From Planctomyces sp. (lineage in GTDB: Bacteria > Planctomycetota > Planctomycetia > Planctomycetales > Planctomycetaceae), in the NCBI GenBank assembly GCA_005798445.1, contig SYJG01000366.1:1-38179 (forward strand): a stretch of DNA of 38,179 bases, read 5' to 3'. The first letter of the stretch is position 1, and every line of letters starts with the position of its first letter. The notes under the pieces are model-generated. The model had not been told where the DNA came from and searched no databases. It worked only from the letters and a program-made list of their open reading frames with translations. This document shows, piece after piece, positions 1 to 7,421 of this stretch. A program made the position numbers and the translations under genes.

Positions 1-94
1 CCCCTGGTGCATTCGCCGCAGGACCGGGGGGCTGACGCCGCCCCGCTCGCCTGCTTCATTCTTGTCCGCGCGAAGTATCAAGGAACCGCAAGAG
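1..94. other. Non-coding left edge with a GC-rich hairpin
   Basis: No gene is supported here. Around 26-45 a short GC-rich inverted repeat (GGGGC and GCCCC arms) could form a hairpin. It resembles the palindromic intergenic repeats seen elsewhere in the window but has no second copy that I can see. Confidence 0.3.
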
Positions 95-301
95 TCACTT
101 GGCGCGTTTGATCGTTTCTGGGCGGATCGGTGGCGGCGCTGGCAGGTATTCGAAACGTACTCTCACGGTTCCACCGTCGGTCGCCATTGTGGCCCACGGC
201 GGACCTGGTTTCAGTCGAAAGGCCCACAGGGTGTCTGCTGGGTTAGTCCCATTACTGGCGAAGGTAGGAACCGTTTTGTGCAATGGTCCAACAAGAGACT
301 T
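95..301 (-). pseudogene. Remnant of a second copy of the Ser/Thr kinase C-terminal tail
   Basis: This open frame runs from a TAA at 302-304 to a TGA at 95-97 and has no normal start codon. Its last 50 or so residues match the C-terminus of the large kinase that ends just upstream on the same strand at 341: both contain FRLK, then DGG, then VRFEYLP with PP a few residues later. The nucleotide sequences are also alignable with an offset of roughly 247 bases. The simplest reading is the leftover 3' end of a tandem paralogue, or a local duplication of the gene end, whose 5' part is gone. It is unlikely to make a functional protein. Confidence 0.65.
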
Positions 302-340
302 TTACTAAAGCCTATCTGTCCGGATCCACCGTTACAGGAA

Positions 341-3300
341 TCATTTCGATTGCAAGATCGCAGACAGTTGAGGCGGCAGCTCGGGCAAATACTCAAATCG
401 AACGCCCACTGGTCCTCCGTCCGGAGCCATCTTTGCCGCCGGTTGGCCTTTCTTGAGTCGAAACGGCCGATACAAGTCCTTTGCCAAGGGGCTGCCTTCG
501 GGAAGCGGTATCGAAGACAGTTTTGATCCGGGAAGCATCGCATTCAGCCCGCGATCTCGTTCGGCAGCGGGAACGATTCGATCCGACCAAGAAATGCAGT
601 TGTCCAACCCGTCATAATTGACGCGGGACAAACTCGCTGACGGTTCGAGACTGACAAACGTACCACCCCCCGTTTGCACCACGAGGTTTCGTTGGCAGCG
701 CGCGCGAATTGCCAGCTTCGGATCATACACATTCAGAAAGAGCGCTTGGCCAAACACCGAGCAGTCCGACAAGACGAGATCGGATTCTGTGTTGGCTTCC
801 GCATAAGTGCTCAACGAGAGGAACGGACCAACCGACAGGCAATTACGAATCGATAAGTAGCCGGGGCCCTGTGCACCGAGATTTGCGCCGTCACTAAAGT
901 TTGCGTTGTAGCTGTTGTTTTCCAGCCAAACGACAGATGTTCTGAAAAGTGCCTGGAATCTTGGTTTGACGGTAACCCAATTATAAATCGCCTGACCACC
1001 ATCGTTCGCCTGAGTGAAACTGCAATTCGTCCATCGGCAGAACCTATTTTCAATTTCAAAGGCGATGCCGGCGCGACTCTCTTTCGGTTGAATGAGATGG
1101 AAGTGAATGCCTTCGACGGAAAATGCCTGAGCACTTGCGACATAAAAGAGTACGAGACTTCTCCGTCCGAGAGATCGTTGCTTGCGTTCGTCGAGTATGA
1201 CAACCGGCCGCGCGTCATCGGAGGCTCGCAACGAGAGTTCAGAGACGGTAACCGGAATGACAGCCGTCTCGGCAGACGCGAGGGCATCCTTGGGTTGTCC
1301 AAAGTCTCGAGCAGGCGTAAATGGCCCGTCACTCGCAATCTCGATGATGTCTCCATCCTTGGCTGCTGCAAACGCTCCTTCGAGTGTCTTATGCGGCCCT
1401 TCCTTCTGGTGGATTCGGAGCACGCGAGGAACTCCTCGCGGCTTTGCTGCTACTTCGGGTGGTGATAAGGGACGGTTGACAACATCGACGAAGGCATTGG
1501 GGATTTGATCGTGGTTGGCACCAGTGTCAGCTTCGATGTTTTGATTGCGTGCCTTGTTTCTCGATACTCGTGGCTGAAAATCACGCGCGAGAGACTCCTG
1601 CAGTTCATAGCCGTCGGGCCAGACGCGAAAAATCGGATCGGTCTGGCGATCCATGCCCGGCCCTGACTGGCTCCAAAGTTTTCGCCATTCATCAAGGCCC
1701 GGTTGCTTACGAGGATCCGGGCCAATGAAGAAGCCGCCGTACCGATGGAACACGTTGTTTGTTCCTCGCCAACGAAACGATCCATCGGTGGCAGCGCTCG
1801 TGAGGTCGGATTTCGGGACTCCGGGACTCCAGGCGACAAACGGTTCCTTGTTTGCGTAAGGACCAACGAAGACGCATTTCTCAACCTGAGCATCGATCGT
1901 CGACTTCGTCGAAGCGGTCGCGTCATGCGATTCCCAAGAGAGGAAGCTCGGCACGTTGTAGATTGTGCAATTCGACAGAGCCAGTTTGACAGTGCCTTGA
2001 GTGTCTCTCGCGACGATCCAAGGAGATGGACCACCAGCCCAAACAGTTTGCAAACCTTTGACATCGATTTGGTTTGCATGTTCGGCACTGACACACGATT
2101 GCAAACGTAGTCCTCGAAAAAAGGATTGATTCAAGACGAGTTCGATCGCCCCATTCGCTTCCGGATACATTCGGACCAACGACACCGGTGCGCCTGGCAA
2201 TTCACCGGGATTACCTTGCACGCCAACGGTCAGTGTGCATTGATCGAGTTCGACACGTCCCCTTTCGCATCCAAACACCGAACCAAGATTGGCTCGTTTT
2301 GGTCCCGCGGCAACCAAGTGGAGTTTCCGAAACGTGACATCCAACTGTTTCGCGTAAAAAAGTCCGGGCGTGTCGGCAATCGATGGCACTGTTTCGCTGG
2401 TGCGTTCCTGATCGTTGGGCTTCCCTGTGGCTTGGCGCAGGATCGGCCAGTAATCGACGCCGCTCTTGACGTCTCCGGCGATCGTCAAGGGGGTCTTGCC
2501 AGTGAGATCAACCGGTGCGAACTCCAGCGGGCCGCGATGGCGGATGAGAATGGTGTCACCCGGTTTTGCCTGAGCGAGTGCGGCTCCGAAGTCACTGATT
2601 TCGTCTTTGGCGACGCCCACGATCAATGTTCGCCCGGACTCCGACGGTGCGGTGGTTGATTCAGGAGTCGTCGGCTTGGGGCTTGTCACGGCCGGCGTGG
2701 TTGGTGCTGGCTCAGGAGTTGTCGGTGGCGGGTTCGGCGCGACCGGTGTGGTCGTCGCTGGCTCAACGGAAGAATCTGAAGGCGAGACTTCGGGTTTGGT
2801 GGCCGATTGACGATTGCGTTTCTTTTTGGGAGCGGGTGCGACCTCTTCCTCATTCGTGATCTCGACCGTCACCTTGCCATCGGAGCCGGCGACTTCCAGA
2901 GCCGCACCGTTTTTCTTGGTGAGCTTGATGAAGATCGCACCCAACACAATGAACGCCACCAGACCGCCGAGGATCATGCCGAGCTTGCGTCCCGACGTTT
3001 TAGCACGACGCGCCAGCGAGTGGTCGAGCGGTGGAGAAGTACGGTCACTCGCAGACACATTGTGACCAGGGAGGCCACTCGCTGCCGCGTCGTGCTGGGT
3101 GGTGGACGACGAAGCTCCCGCGAACATCGTCAGGAACGAAAGTTCGTCGTTGACTGTGGTGGAATCGGCAGGAGCGCCCGGTTCAAATTTGGTCGCGGTT
3201 TGCGTTGCGGTGGTGTTGTCGCCGAGTTGCTCCGAGACGTGCTGGCCAAGCCTGGAGGCGATCGTTTCGGGTTGTGAGTCGGTTGCATGTTCGGCGTGGG

Positions 3301-4462
3301 TGGATGGTCGGATTTCCTGTCGCGGAGCGACAGGGCTACTTCCTTTCACTAGCACTCCTGATGCTCCGGCCTTCGACTTGCCGAACACCGTCAACGCTTC
3401 CGCGAGTTCCAAACCCGACGAGAATCGGTCCTCGGGTTTCTTCGCCATCAACTTGCGATACAGCGAGTCCAATTCCTCCGAGACCAAATCGTTCGCCAAC
3501 TTGGGACGATCAGCCACGGCGGCTTGCCGCGCGGCTTTCAAGTCGGGAATCGGATCGAGCGTGTGCCCCTTCATCTTGCCGACCAGCGACGAATGCTTCG
3601 CTTCGGAAAACGGCGCGCGACCCGTCAGCAAATAAAACAGCGTGCAGCCCAGAGCGTACAGGTCCGAGCGGCCATCGGCCCCATGCGTGTTCTCCCATTG
3701 CTCCGGAGCCATGTAGTCCGGTGTTCCGAGCACTTGGCCAAACCCGGTGAGCGTCTGCCCGCCACCTGCGTTGTCCCCCTGCACACGAGCCAATCCCAAG
3801 TCGAGGATCTTGACCTTCCCCTGCTTGGTCAGGAACAGATTGCTTGGCTTGATGTCGCGGTGAATCAATCCCGACTCGTGCGCGTGAGCGAGGCCGAGCG
3901 CGGCATGTCGCAGCATCTCGCACGCATTCGAGATCGACTGCGGACCACGCTGCTTGACCCACAGGCTCAGGTCTTGCCCCTCGTTGAACTCCATCACGAG
4001 GTAGTGCGTCCCTTGGAACTCACCAGCATCCATCGCTCGGACAATGTGCGGATGCTCCAGCTTGCCGACCGCCTTCATTTCCCGCTCGAACCGGCTGAGC
4101 AACGCCGGATCGCGGTTCCACGTCGCCGGCAACACTTTCACGGCGACCTGCTTGTCGAGCTTGGTATGCAACGCGAGCCACACCGCTCCCATGCCACCCT
4201 CGCCGAGCTTCTTCACGAGTCGGTAGTAGCCCAACTCGGTCCCGACCCCGACAGTCAGTTCGCCACTGGCAATCGGTGTGGCGGTCATCCCCGTCACTGA
4301 GGTTCCGTCATTCACAGACGGCCGGTGCGTGTCCGCACCAAGCGACTCGCTCGGTTTTGGAATCACCGTCTGGGCATCGAAGTCCTGGGTGACCGCGTTT
4401 TCTGCCGGAGAATTGCCCGCCGCTGAATTGCGGTCAGGCCCAGCGGTTGGTTCGTCGGACAT
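341..4462 (-). CDS. Membrane Ser/Thr protein kinase with extracellular beta-helix domain
   Basis: A 1373-residue protein. Residues about 79-360 are a Hanks-type kinase domain: Gly loop GEGGMG at 88-93, AVK lysine near 109, HRD at 201-203 and APE at 252-254. The metal-binding DFG is DLG (221-223), a variant I regard as common in planctomycete kinases. A linker rich in Ser, Thr and Ala leads to one membrane segment at about 495-512, followed by a Lys-rich patch and a Pro/Thr-rich stalk (about 545-610). The outer part has two similar modules starting near 612 and 1020, each opening with an aligned A-A-A-K-x-G-D-x-I-x-I type strand, as in right-handed parallel beta-helix proteins. The likely role is phosphorylation of cytoplasmic targets in response to an envelope signal. 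The start has GAGG about 10 bases upstream. A repeat half-copy lies inside the gene at 3001-3025. Confidence 0.9.
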   Translation of the reverse strand: MSDEPTAGPDRNSAAGNSPAENAVTQDFDAQTVIPKPSESLGADTHRPSVNDGTSVTGMTATPIASGELTVGVGTELGYYRLVKKLGEGGMGAVWLALHTKLDKQVAVKVLPATWNRDPALLSRFEREMKAVGKLEHPHIVRAMDAGEFQGTHYLVMEFNEGQDLSLWVKQRGPQSISNACEMLRHAALGLAHAHESGLIHRDIKPSNLFLTKQGKVKILDLGLARVQGDNAGGGQTLTGFGQVLGTPDYMAPEQWENTHGADGRSDLYALGCTLFYLLTGRAPFSEAKHSSLVGKMKGHTLDPIPDLKAARQAAVADRPKLANDLVSEELDSLYRKLMAKKPEDRFSSGLELAEALTVFGKSKAGASGVLVKGSSPVAPRQEIRPSTHAEHATDSQPETIASRLGQHVSEQLGDNTTATQTATKFEPGAPADSTTVNDELSFLTMFAGASSSTTQHDAAASGLPGHNVSASDRTSPPLDHSLARRAKTSGRKLGMILGGLVAFIVLGAIFIKLTKKNGAALEVAGSDGKVTVEITNEEEVAPAPKKKRNRQSATKPEVSPSDSSVEPATTTPVAPNPPPTTPEPAPTTPAVTSPKPTTPESTTAPSESGRTLIVGVAKDEISDFGAALAQAKPGDTILIRHRGPLEFAPVDLTGKTPLTIAGDVKSGVDYWPILRQATGKPNDQERTSETVPSIADTPGLFYAKQLDVTFRKLHLVAAGPKRANLGSVFGCERGRVELDQCTLTVGVQGNPGELPGAPVSLVRMYPEANGAIELVLNQSFFRGLRLQSCVSAEHANQIDVKGLQTVWAGGPSPWIVARDTQGTVKLALSNCTIYNVPSFLSWESHDATASTKSTIDAQVEKCVFVGPYANKEPFVAWSPGVPKSDLTSAATDGSFRWRGTNNVFHRYGGFFIGPDPRKQPGLDEWRKLWSQSGPGMDRQTDPIFRVWPDGYELQESLARDFQPRVSRNKARNQNIEADTGANHDQIPNAFVDVVNRPLSPPEVAAKPRGVPRVLRIHQKEGPHKTLEGAFAAAKDGDIIEIASDGPFTPARDFGQPKDALASAETAVIPVTVSELSLRASDDARPVVILDERKQRSLGRRSLVLFYVASAQAFSVEGIHFHLIQPKESRAGIAFEIENRFCRWTNCSFTQANDGGQAIYNWVTVKPRFQALFRTSVVWLENNSYNANFSDGANLGAQGPGYLSIRNCLSVGPFLSLSTYAEANTESDLVLSDCSVFGQALFLNVYDPKLAIRARCQRNLVVQTGGGTFVSLEPSASLSRVNYDGLDNCISWSDRIVPAAERDRGLNAMLPGSKLSSIPLPEGSPLAKDLYRPFRLKKGQPAAKMAPDGGPVGVRFEYLPELPPQLSAILQSK
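2991..3025. repeat. Half-copy of a palindromic repeat inside the kinase gene
   Basis: Positions 3001-3025 match 24 of 25 bases of the left arm of the perfect hairpin at 31027-31078 (TAGCACGACGCGC, then AGCGAGTGGTC). The flank CCCGACGT at 2991-2998 also matches the outer part of that element. On the minus strand it encodes part of the cytoplasmic side just before the membrane segment (about residues 480-492, reading HSLARRAKTSG). Confidence 0.75.
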
Positions 4463-4576
4463 TGGAAAATCCTCGACACTGAAAATTCAAAGAGTCGGGG
4501 CTATTCTGACCATGCGGATATGAAAACGTCCACTGCCGACGTCAGGACTGGCGATGCGGGTAGCCGCAGAAAAAAG

Positions 4577-4631
4577 TAGACGAGTCACTTCGTGACTCGA
4601 ATGTTCCAATCACGGAGTGACTGGGCGTCTA
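4577..4631. repeat. Nested palindromic repeat element
   Basis: TAGACG-AGTCACTTCGTGA on the left (4577-4595) is an imperfect inverted copy of TCACGGAGTGACT-GGG-CGTCTA on the right (4610-4631). The left end also folds on itself (CGAGTCAC, TTC, GTGACTCG at 4581-4599). A related half-element lies at 31706-31733. It sits exactly where the N-terminal part of the RelE-like gene should be. Confidence 0.6.
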
Positions 4632-4818
4632 TCCGGCGCTGCGAAACGCCACGAGCGACGACCCGCGCCGCGGAAACAACATCAAGCGTCAGACCGGCGA
4701 ATGGACCGGTGATTATCGGTATCGAGTCGGTGACTGGCGCGTTCTGTATCGTGTCGATGATGCAATCCAACGAGTGAACGTCGTTGTCATCGCCCATCGC
4801 CGTGAGGTCTACGAGTAG
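4621..4818 (+). pseudogene. 5'-truncated RelE/ParE-family toxin
   Basis: Reading from just after an in-frame TGA (4618-4620) to TAG (4816-4818) gives about 65 residues. The second half carries the C-terminal signature of RelE-type toxins: GDYRYRVGDWRVLY, then VNVVVIAHRREVYE. Family members are usually 85-95 residues long, so about 25 N-terminal residues are missing. The missing part is replaced by the palindromic repeat at 4577-4631, and there is no ATG or GTG start. No antitoxin gene is visible next to it. It is probably a dead toxin gene; expression from the CTG at 4621 cannot be excluded. Confidence 0.7.
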
Positions 4819-4875
4819 CCAATCAGTCGCGAGTCGAGGTAGAACGTCGTCAGGAATCGATGAGGAGTCCGAACA

Positions 4876-5532
4876 ATGGTTGCCAGCATGTCGCCTCCTG
4901 AGACGTTCGCCGAGATGTGGGAACGTCTTGGAAATGTCCCGCTCAACCGCATCCACATGTTTCCGCCTCCCGGCACCGCGACCGTTGAAGACGTCGAGCG
5001 GTTGTGCAATCGCGAGCCAAAGAGTCTTTGCGAACTCATTGATGGCGTGCTGGTGGAGAAGGCCACAGGACATTTCAAGTCGCGATTGGAAATGCGACTG
5101 GCTCACTTGTTTGGAGCGTTTTTGGACGAGCACGATCTTGGCATCGTCACGGCAGCCAATGGTCCGCATCGCATTCATCCCGATCAAATTCGACTGCCTG
5201 ACGTCGCATTCATCGCCTACGAGAACATCCCGGCGGACGCCGATCAGAACACAGCGGTTCCCGAATGGATTCCCTCGTTAGCCTTGGAAATTCTCAGCGA
5301 GAGCAACACCAAAGCCGAGATGACTCGCAAGCTGCGCGACGACTTTGACGCGGGCGTCAAACTGGTGCGGTACGTCGATCCGCCCACGCGATCGGTGCGG
5401 GTTTATCGCTCGCCGGAAACCTTCGTCACGAAAAGCGAGCACGATGAACTTGCCGGCGAGGACGTACTCCCCGGCTTCCGCGTCTCCATCCGCGACTGGT
5501 TCGATCGCGCGCTGCGTGTCCGGCCGAATTGA
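4876..5532 (+). CDS. Uma2 family (DUF820) putative restriction-like endonuclease
   Basis: A 218-residue protein. The core matches the Uma2 family, which has a PD-(D/E)XK nuclease fold: ELIDGVLVEK near 53-62, LPDVAFI with the putative catalytic Asp at 109, then LALEILSESN with Glu138 and a downstream Lys-rich helix, followed by GVKLVRYVDP at 160-169. These proteins are very abundant in planctomycetes and cyanobacteria, and their biological role is not established. GAGGAG upstream supports the ATG at 4876; an ATG at 4888 is an alternative. It lies 57 bases after the broken RelE gene and converges with the next gene, with a gap of only 10 bases. Confidence 0.85.
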   Translation: MVASMSPPETFAEMWERLGNVPLNRIHMFPPPGTATVEDVERLCNREPKSLCELIDGVLVEKATGHFKSRLEMRLAHLFGAFLDEHDLGIVTAANGPHRIHPDQIRLPDVAFIAYENIPADADQNTAVPEWIPSLALEILSESNTKAEMTRKLRDDFDAGVKLVRYVDPPTRSVRVYRSPETFVTKSEHDELAGEDVLPGFRVSIRDWFDRALRVRPN

Positions 5533-5542
5533 AACGGGAGGA

Positions 5543-6115
5543 CTATCCACCTTTCACGAGCTGGCTGATTTGCTTGAACTCCGGCGAGCCGGCCGCAGCG
5601 CACCATTCGAACATCACGGATTCGGTGGTGGTGATGATCGCTCCGCTGGCGGCCAAGCGGCGGAGGGCGATTTTCCAGTCGAGTTTGGCTCGGCTGGCGA
5701 GGGCGTCGGCGGGGACGAAGACTTGATAGCCGCACGACAGCAGGTCGAGCACCGTTTGCAGCACGCAGACGTGAGCTTCGATCCCCGCTACGACGATTTG
5801 AAAGCGGCCGTCGGGATGCTCGGCCGCCGTGCCCCAGCCCAGGCACTCGGCCGCGCTGAAGCAGACCTTGTCGGGGATCGTCTCGCCGTCGAGCAACTCG
5901 CTTAGTTGCGGCACCGTGGGGCCGAGTCCCTTCGCGTACTGCTCGGTCGCCGAGACCGGTACGCCGAACAGCTTTGCGGCCTCGATCAGCTTACGGCAGT
6001 TCGCGATCAGCGACTCGCGAACGGGGATTGCCGGCATCAGCTTTTCTTGCACATCGACGATGAGTAATCGGCTCTCGCCGCGCCCGATGAGTTCATGGCT
6101 GCGTTCGTAAGTCAT
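5543..6115 (-). CDS. Isochorismatase-like cysteine hydrolase
   Basis: A 190-residue protein of the isochorismatase/nicotinamidase superfamily. The expected triad is present: Asp21 in LLIVDVQEKL, Lys83 in PDKVCFSA and Cys117 in GIEAHVCV. Known members hydrolyse isochorismate, nicotinamide or similar small amides; this subgroup (YcaC-like) has no substrate that can be read from the sequence. The start at 6115 is preceded by GAGGAG about 5 bases upstream. The open frame extends farther upstream to 6292, but that stretch is made of repeat sequence. The length is normal for the family. Confidence 0.85.
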   Translation of the reverse strand: MTYERSHELIGRGESRLLIVDVQEKLMPAIPVRESLIANCRKLIEAAKLFGVPVSATEQYAKGLGPTVPQLSELLDGETIPDKVCFSAAECLGWGTAAEHPDGRFQIVVAGIEAHVCVLQTVLDLLSCGYQVFVPADALASRAKLDWKIALRRLAASGAIITTTESVMFEWCAAAGSPEFKQISQLVKGG

Positions 6116-6130
6116 GCGATCTCCTCGTAG

Positions 6131-6350
6131 CCACGCTCCCCAGAGCGTGGGTGGTAAAAGTTGCTGGCATCCGAACGAACTTAGCTGCCGATTGCTCCGC
6201 AAGGCAGAGCAATCGGCCTTGTGCGTGAGTTCCTTTTCGAGCACCAACTGCCATAGCTCCGCCTCGTGGAACGAGGCGGCTACGTTCGCCAAGAATCTCT
6301 GTCACACCCTCCAGAGCGTGGGTCATTGCGGTCATTTGCCCACGTTCTGG
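6131..6350. repeat. Cluster of four palindromic hairpin repeats
   Basis: The space between the hydrolase and the beta-RFAP synthase is packed with hairpins: CCACGCT/AGCGTGG at 6131-6150; CCGATTGCTC/GAGCAATCGG at 6188-6216 (10-bp perfect stem); CCGCCTCG/CGAGGCGG at 6259-6279; and CCAGAGCGTGGG with CCCACGTTCTGG at 6311-6350 (12-bp stem, one mismatch). The last contains the stop codon of the beta-RFAP synthase in its loop. Elements with similar wording (GAGG-GGCTACGTTC) recur at 9396-9425. Confidence 0.75.
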
Positions 6351-7306
6351 CGAGCGTGGCTACCGCTGTTTTGTGCCGACGTGAGTTGAATCGTGCAAGC
6401 TTCGGCGGAGGGGTGTGTCGTGATTTCGTCGCGGCAGCGGCTGGCTTCCGTTTCATCGCGGCACAGAATCCATAGCGTCGGCCCCCACGAGGATTGGCCG
6501 ACTCCGACACAATCTTGATCGGTCAAGGTCTTGGCTAACTCGGCCATCTGCCGATCGGCGAAGACTCCGCCTTGGATGGGGGCAAAATGTGATCCGTTCA
6601 ACTGCCCGAATTCTTGGAGGGCGGCAGCGGTGGCCGCAAAGTCTGCGCTGGCAACGGCTGGCAATAATTCCATGAGAACGATGCGGCAGAGGGTCTCCGT
6701 CAGCGAGGTCGGCATGGGCGTGAGCCGTGAGAATGCGGCGCGTTCGGCGTCACCGGATAATCCGCGCCGGTCGTTGGGGGTGACGAGCAGTACGCGCCAG
6801 TCGGAGGGGAAGTCGGGTCGTGCGACGAGTGGGCTGATTTCGTCGGGATGCCGCTTGCCTCCCTCGACCAACAGTCCGCCATGTTCAAAGCCGTGAATGC
6901 CGAGAGCGGATCGCGCGCCGCGGCCGATTCGACGAGCCAGTTCTTGTGCGGCGATGGTTTGCTCGCCACCCCATTGAGACAGCGCGGCTGCCAAGGCGAG
7001 TGCGGTTTGCGTCCCGGACCCCAATCCGGCGTGAGCAGGGATCGTTTGCGAGAGTCGAATGCGACAAGCCGGCGGCCGATGCTCGATGGGACAGCGGCGG
7101 CGGTACTCGTCGCGCCAAGCATTCAATCGCGCGGCGATTTCAGGCTCGGCAAGGCACTCGTCCCGATCGGCGGGTTCCACGGACAGTTCACAGCCGGGTG
7201 CCTCGACCATCAATCCGACCCCGCCGAAGTTGCGGCCGCTCACCGATTTCAGGGCGAGCAATCCGAAATGCAATCGCGCGCCAGTTTGGACGGTGATGAT
7301 GGGCAT
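6332..7306 (-). CDS. Beta-ribofuranosylaminobenzene 5'-phosphate synthase family protein
   Basis: A 324-residue GHMP-kinase superfamily protein that looks like beta-RFAP synthase. That enzyme joins 4-hydroxybenzoate (or p-aminobenzoate) to phosphoribosyl pyrophosphate in the first committed step of methanopterin synthesis. Evidence is the N-terminus TGARLHFGLL, the Gly-rich phosphate loop AGLGSGTQTALALAAAL (93-109), and SALGIHGFEHGGLLVEGGK in the middle. Planctomycetes are known to carry tetrahydromethanopterin-linked C1 genes; no other pathway gene is in this window. The last dozen residues (reading SGSHARQNVGK) are encoded by the hairpin at 6311-6350. The ATG at 7306 is 1 base from the terminal repeat of the 7308-7420 element, which fills the usual ribosome-binding position. 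Confidence 0.82.
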   Translation of the reverse strand: MPIITVQTGARLHFGLLALKSVSGRNFGGVGLMVEAPGCELSVEPADRDECLAEPEIAARLNAWRDEYRRRCPIEHRPPACRIRLSQTIPAHAGLGSGTQTALALAAALSQWGGEQTIAAQELARRIGRGARSALGIHGFEHGGLLVEGGKRHPDEISPLVARPDFPSDWRVLLVTPNDRRGLSGDAERAAFSRLTPMPTSLTETLCRIVLMELLPAVASADFAATAAALQEFGQLNGSHFAPIQGGVFADRQMAELAKTLTDQDCVGVGQSSWGPTLWILCRDETEASRCRDEITTHPSAEACTIQLTSAQNSGSHARQNVGK

Positions 7307-7307
7307 C

Positions 7308-7420
7308 TTTGGAGTGCGACGGCCCAAGCCGTCGCTTTTCATTTCGCGCGAATCCCAAAACGAACGCCACGAAGGAACGAGCCGTTTTGAAAAGCGGTGA
7401 CTCTGGTCACCGCACTCCAA
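7308..7420. repeat. MITE-like element, copy 1 (TTTGGAGTGCG ends)
   Basis: The 113-base element begins TTTGGAGTGCG and ends CGCACTCCAAA. Each end is a hairpin: GCGACGGC-CCAA-GCCGTCGC on the left and GCGGTGAC-TCTG-GTCACCGC on the right. It has no coding capacity. It lies 1 base from the start codon of the beta-RFAP synthase and 1 base from the stop codon of the cytochrome b gene, so it fills the whole intergenic space. Copy 2 is at 12079-12207. Confidence 0.85.
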
Positions 7421-7421
7421 A

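Noticed and set aside
3524-4300. Plus-strand frame opposite the kinase domain
   Set aside because: Antisense of a clear catalytic domain; no own motifs or ribosome-binding site.
4528-4580. Tiny plus-strand frame starting with ATGAAAACG
   Set aside because: About 19 codons, no ribosome-binding site, no similarity visible; likely chance.
4585-5187. Minus-strand 200-codon frame opposite the RelE remnant and Uma2 gene
   Set aside because: The plus strand carries recognisable RelE and Uma2 sequence; the minus frame matches nothing and overlaps both.
6116-6292. N-terminal extension of the isochorismatase-like protein
   Set aside because: Encoded by palindromic repeat sequence, and a good ribosome-binding site precedes the internal ATG at 6115.
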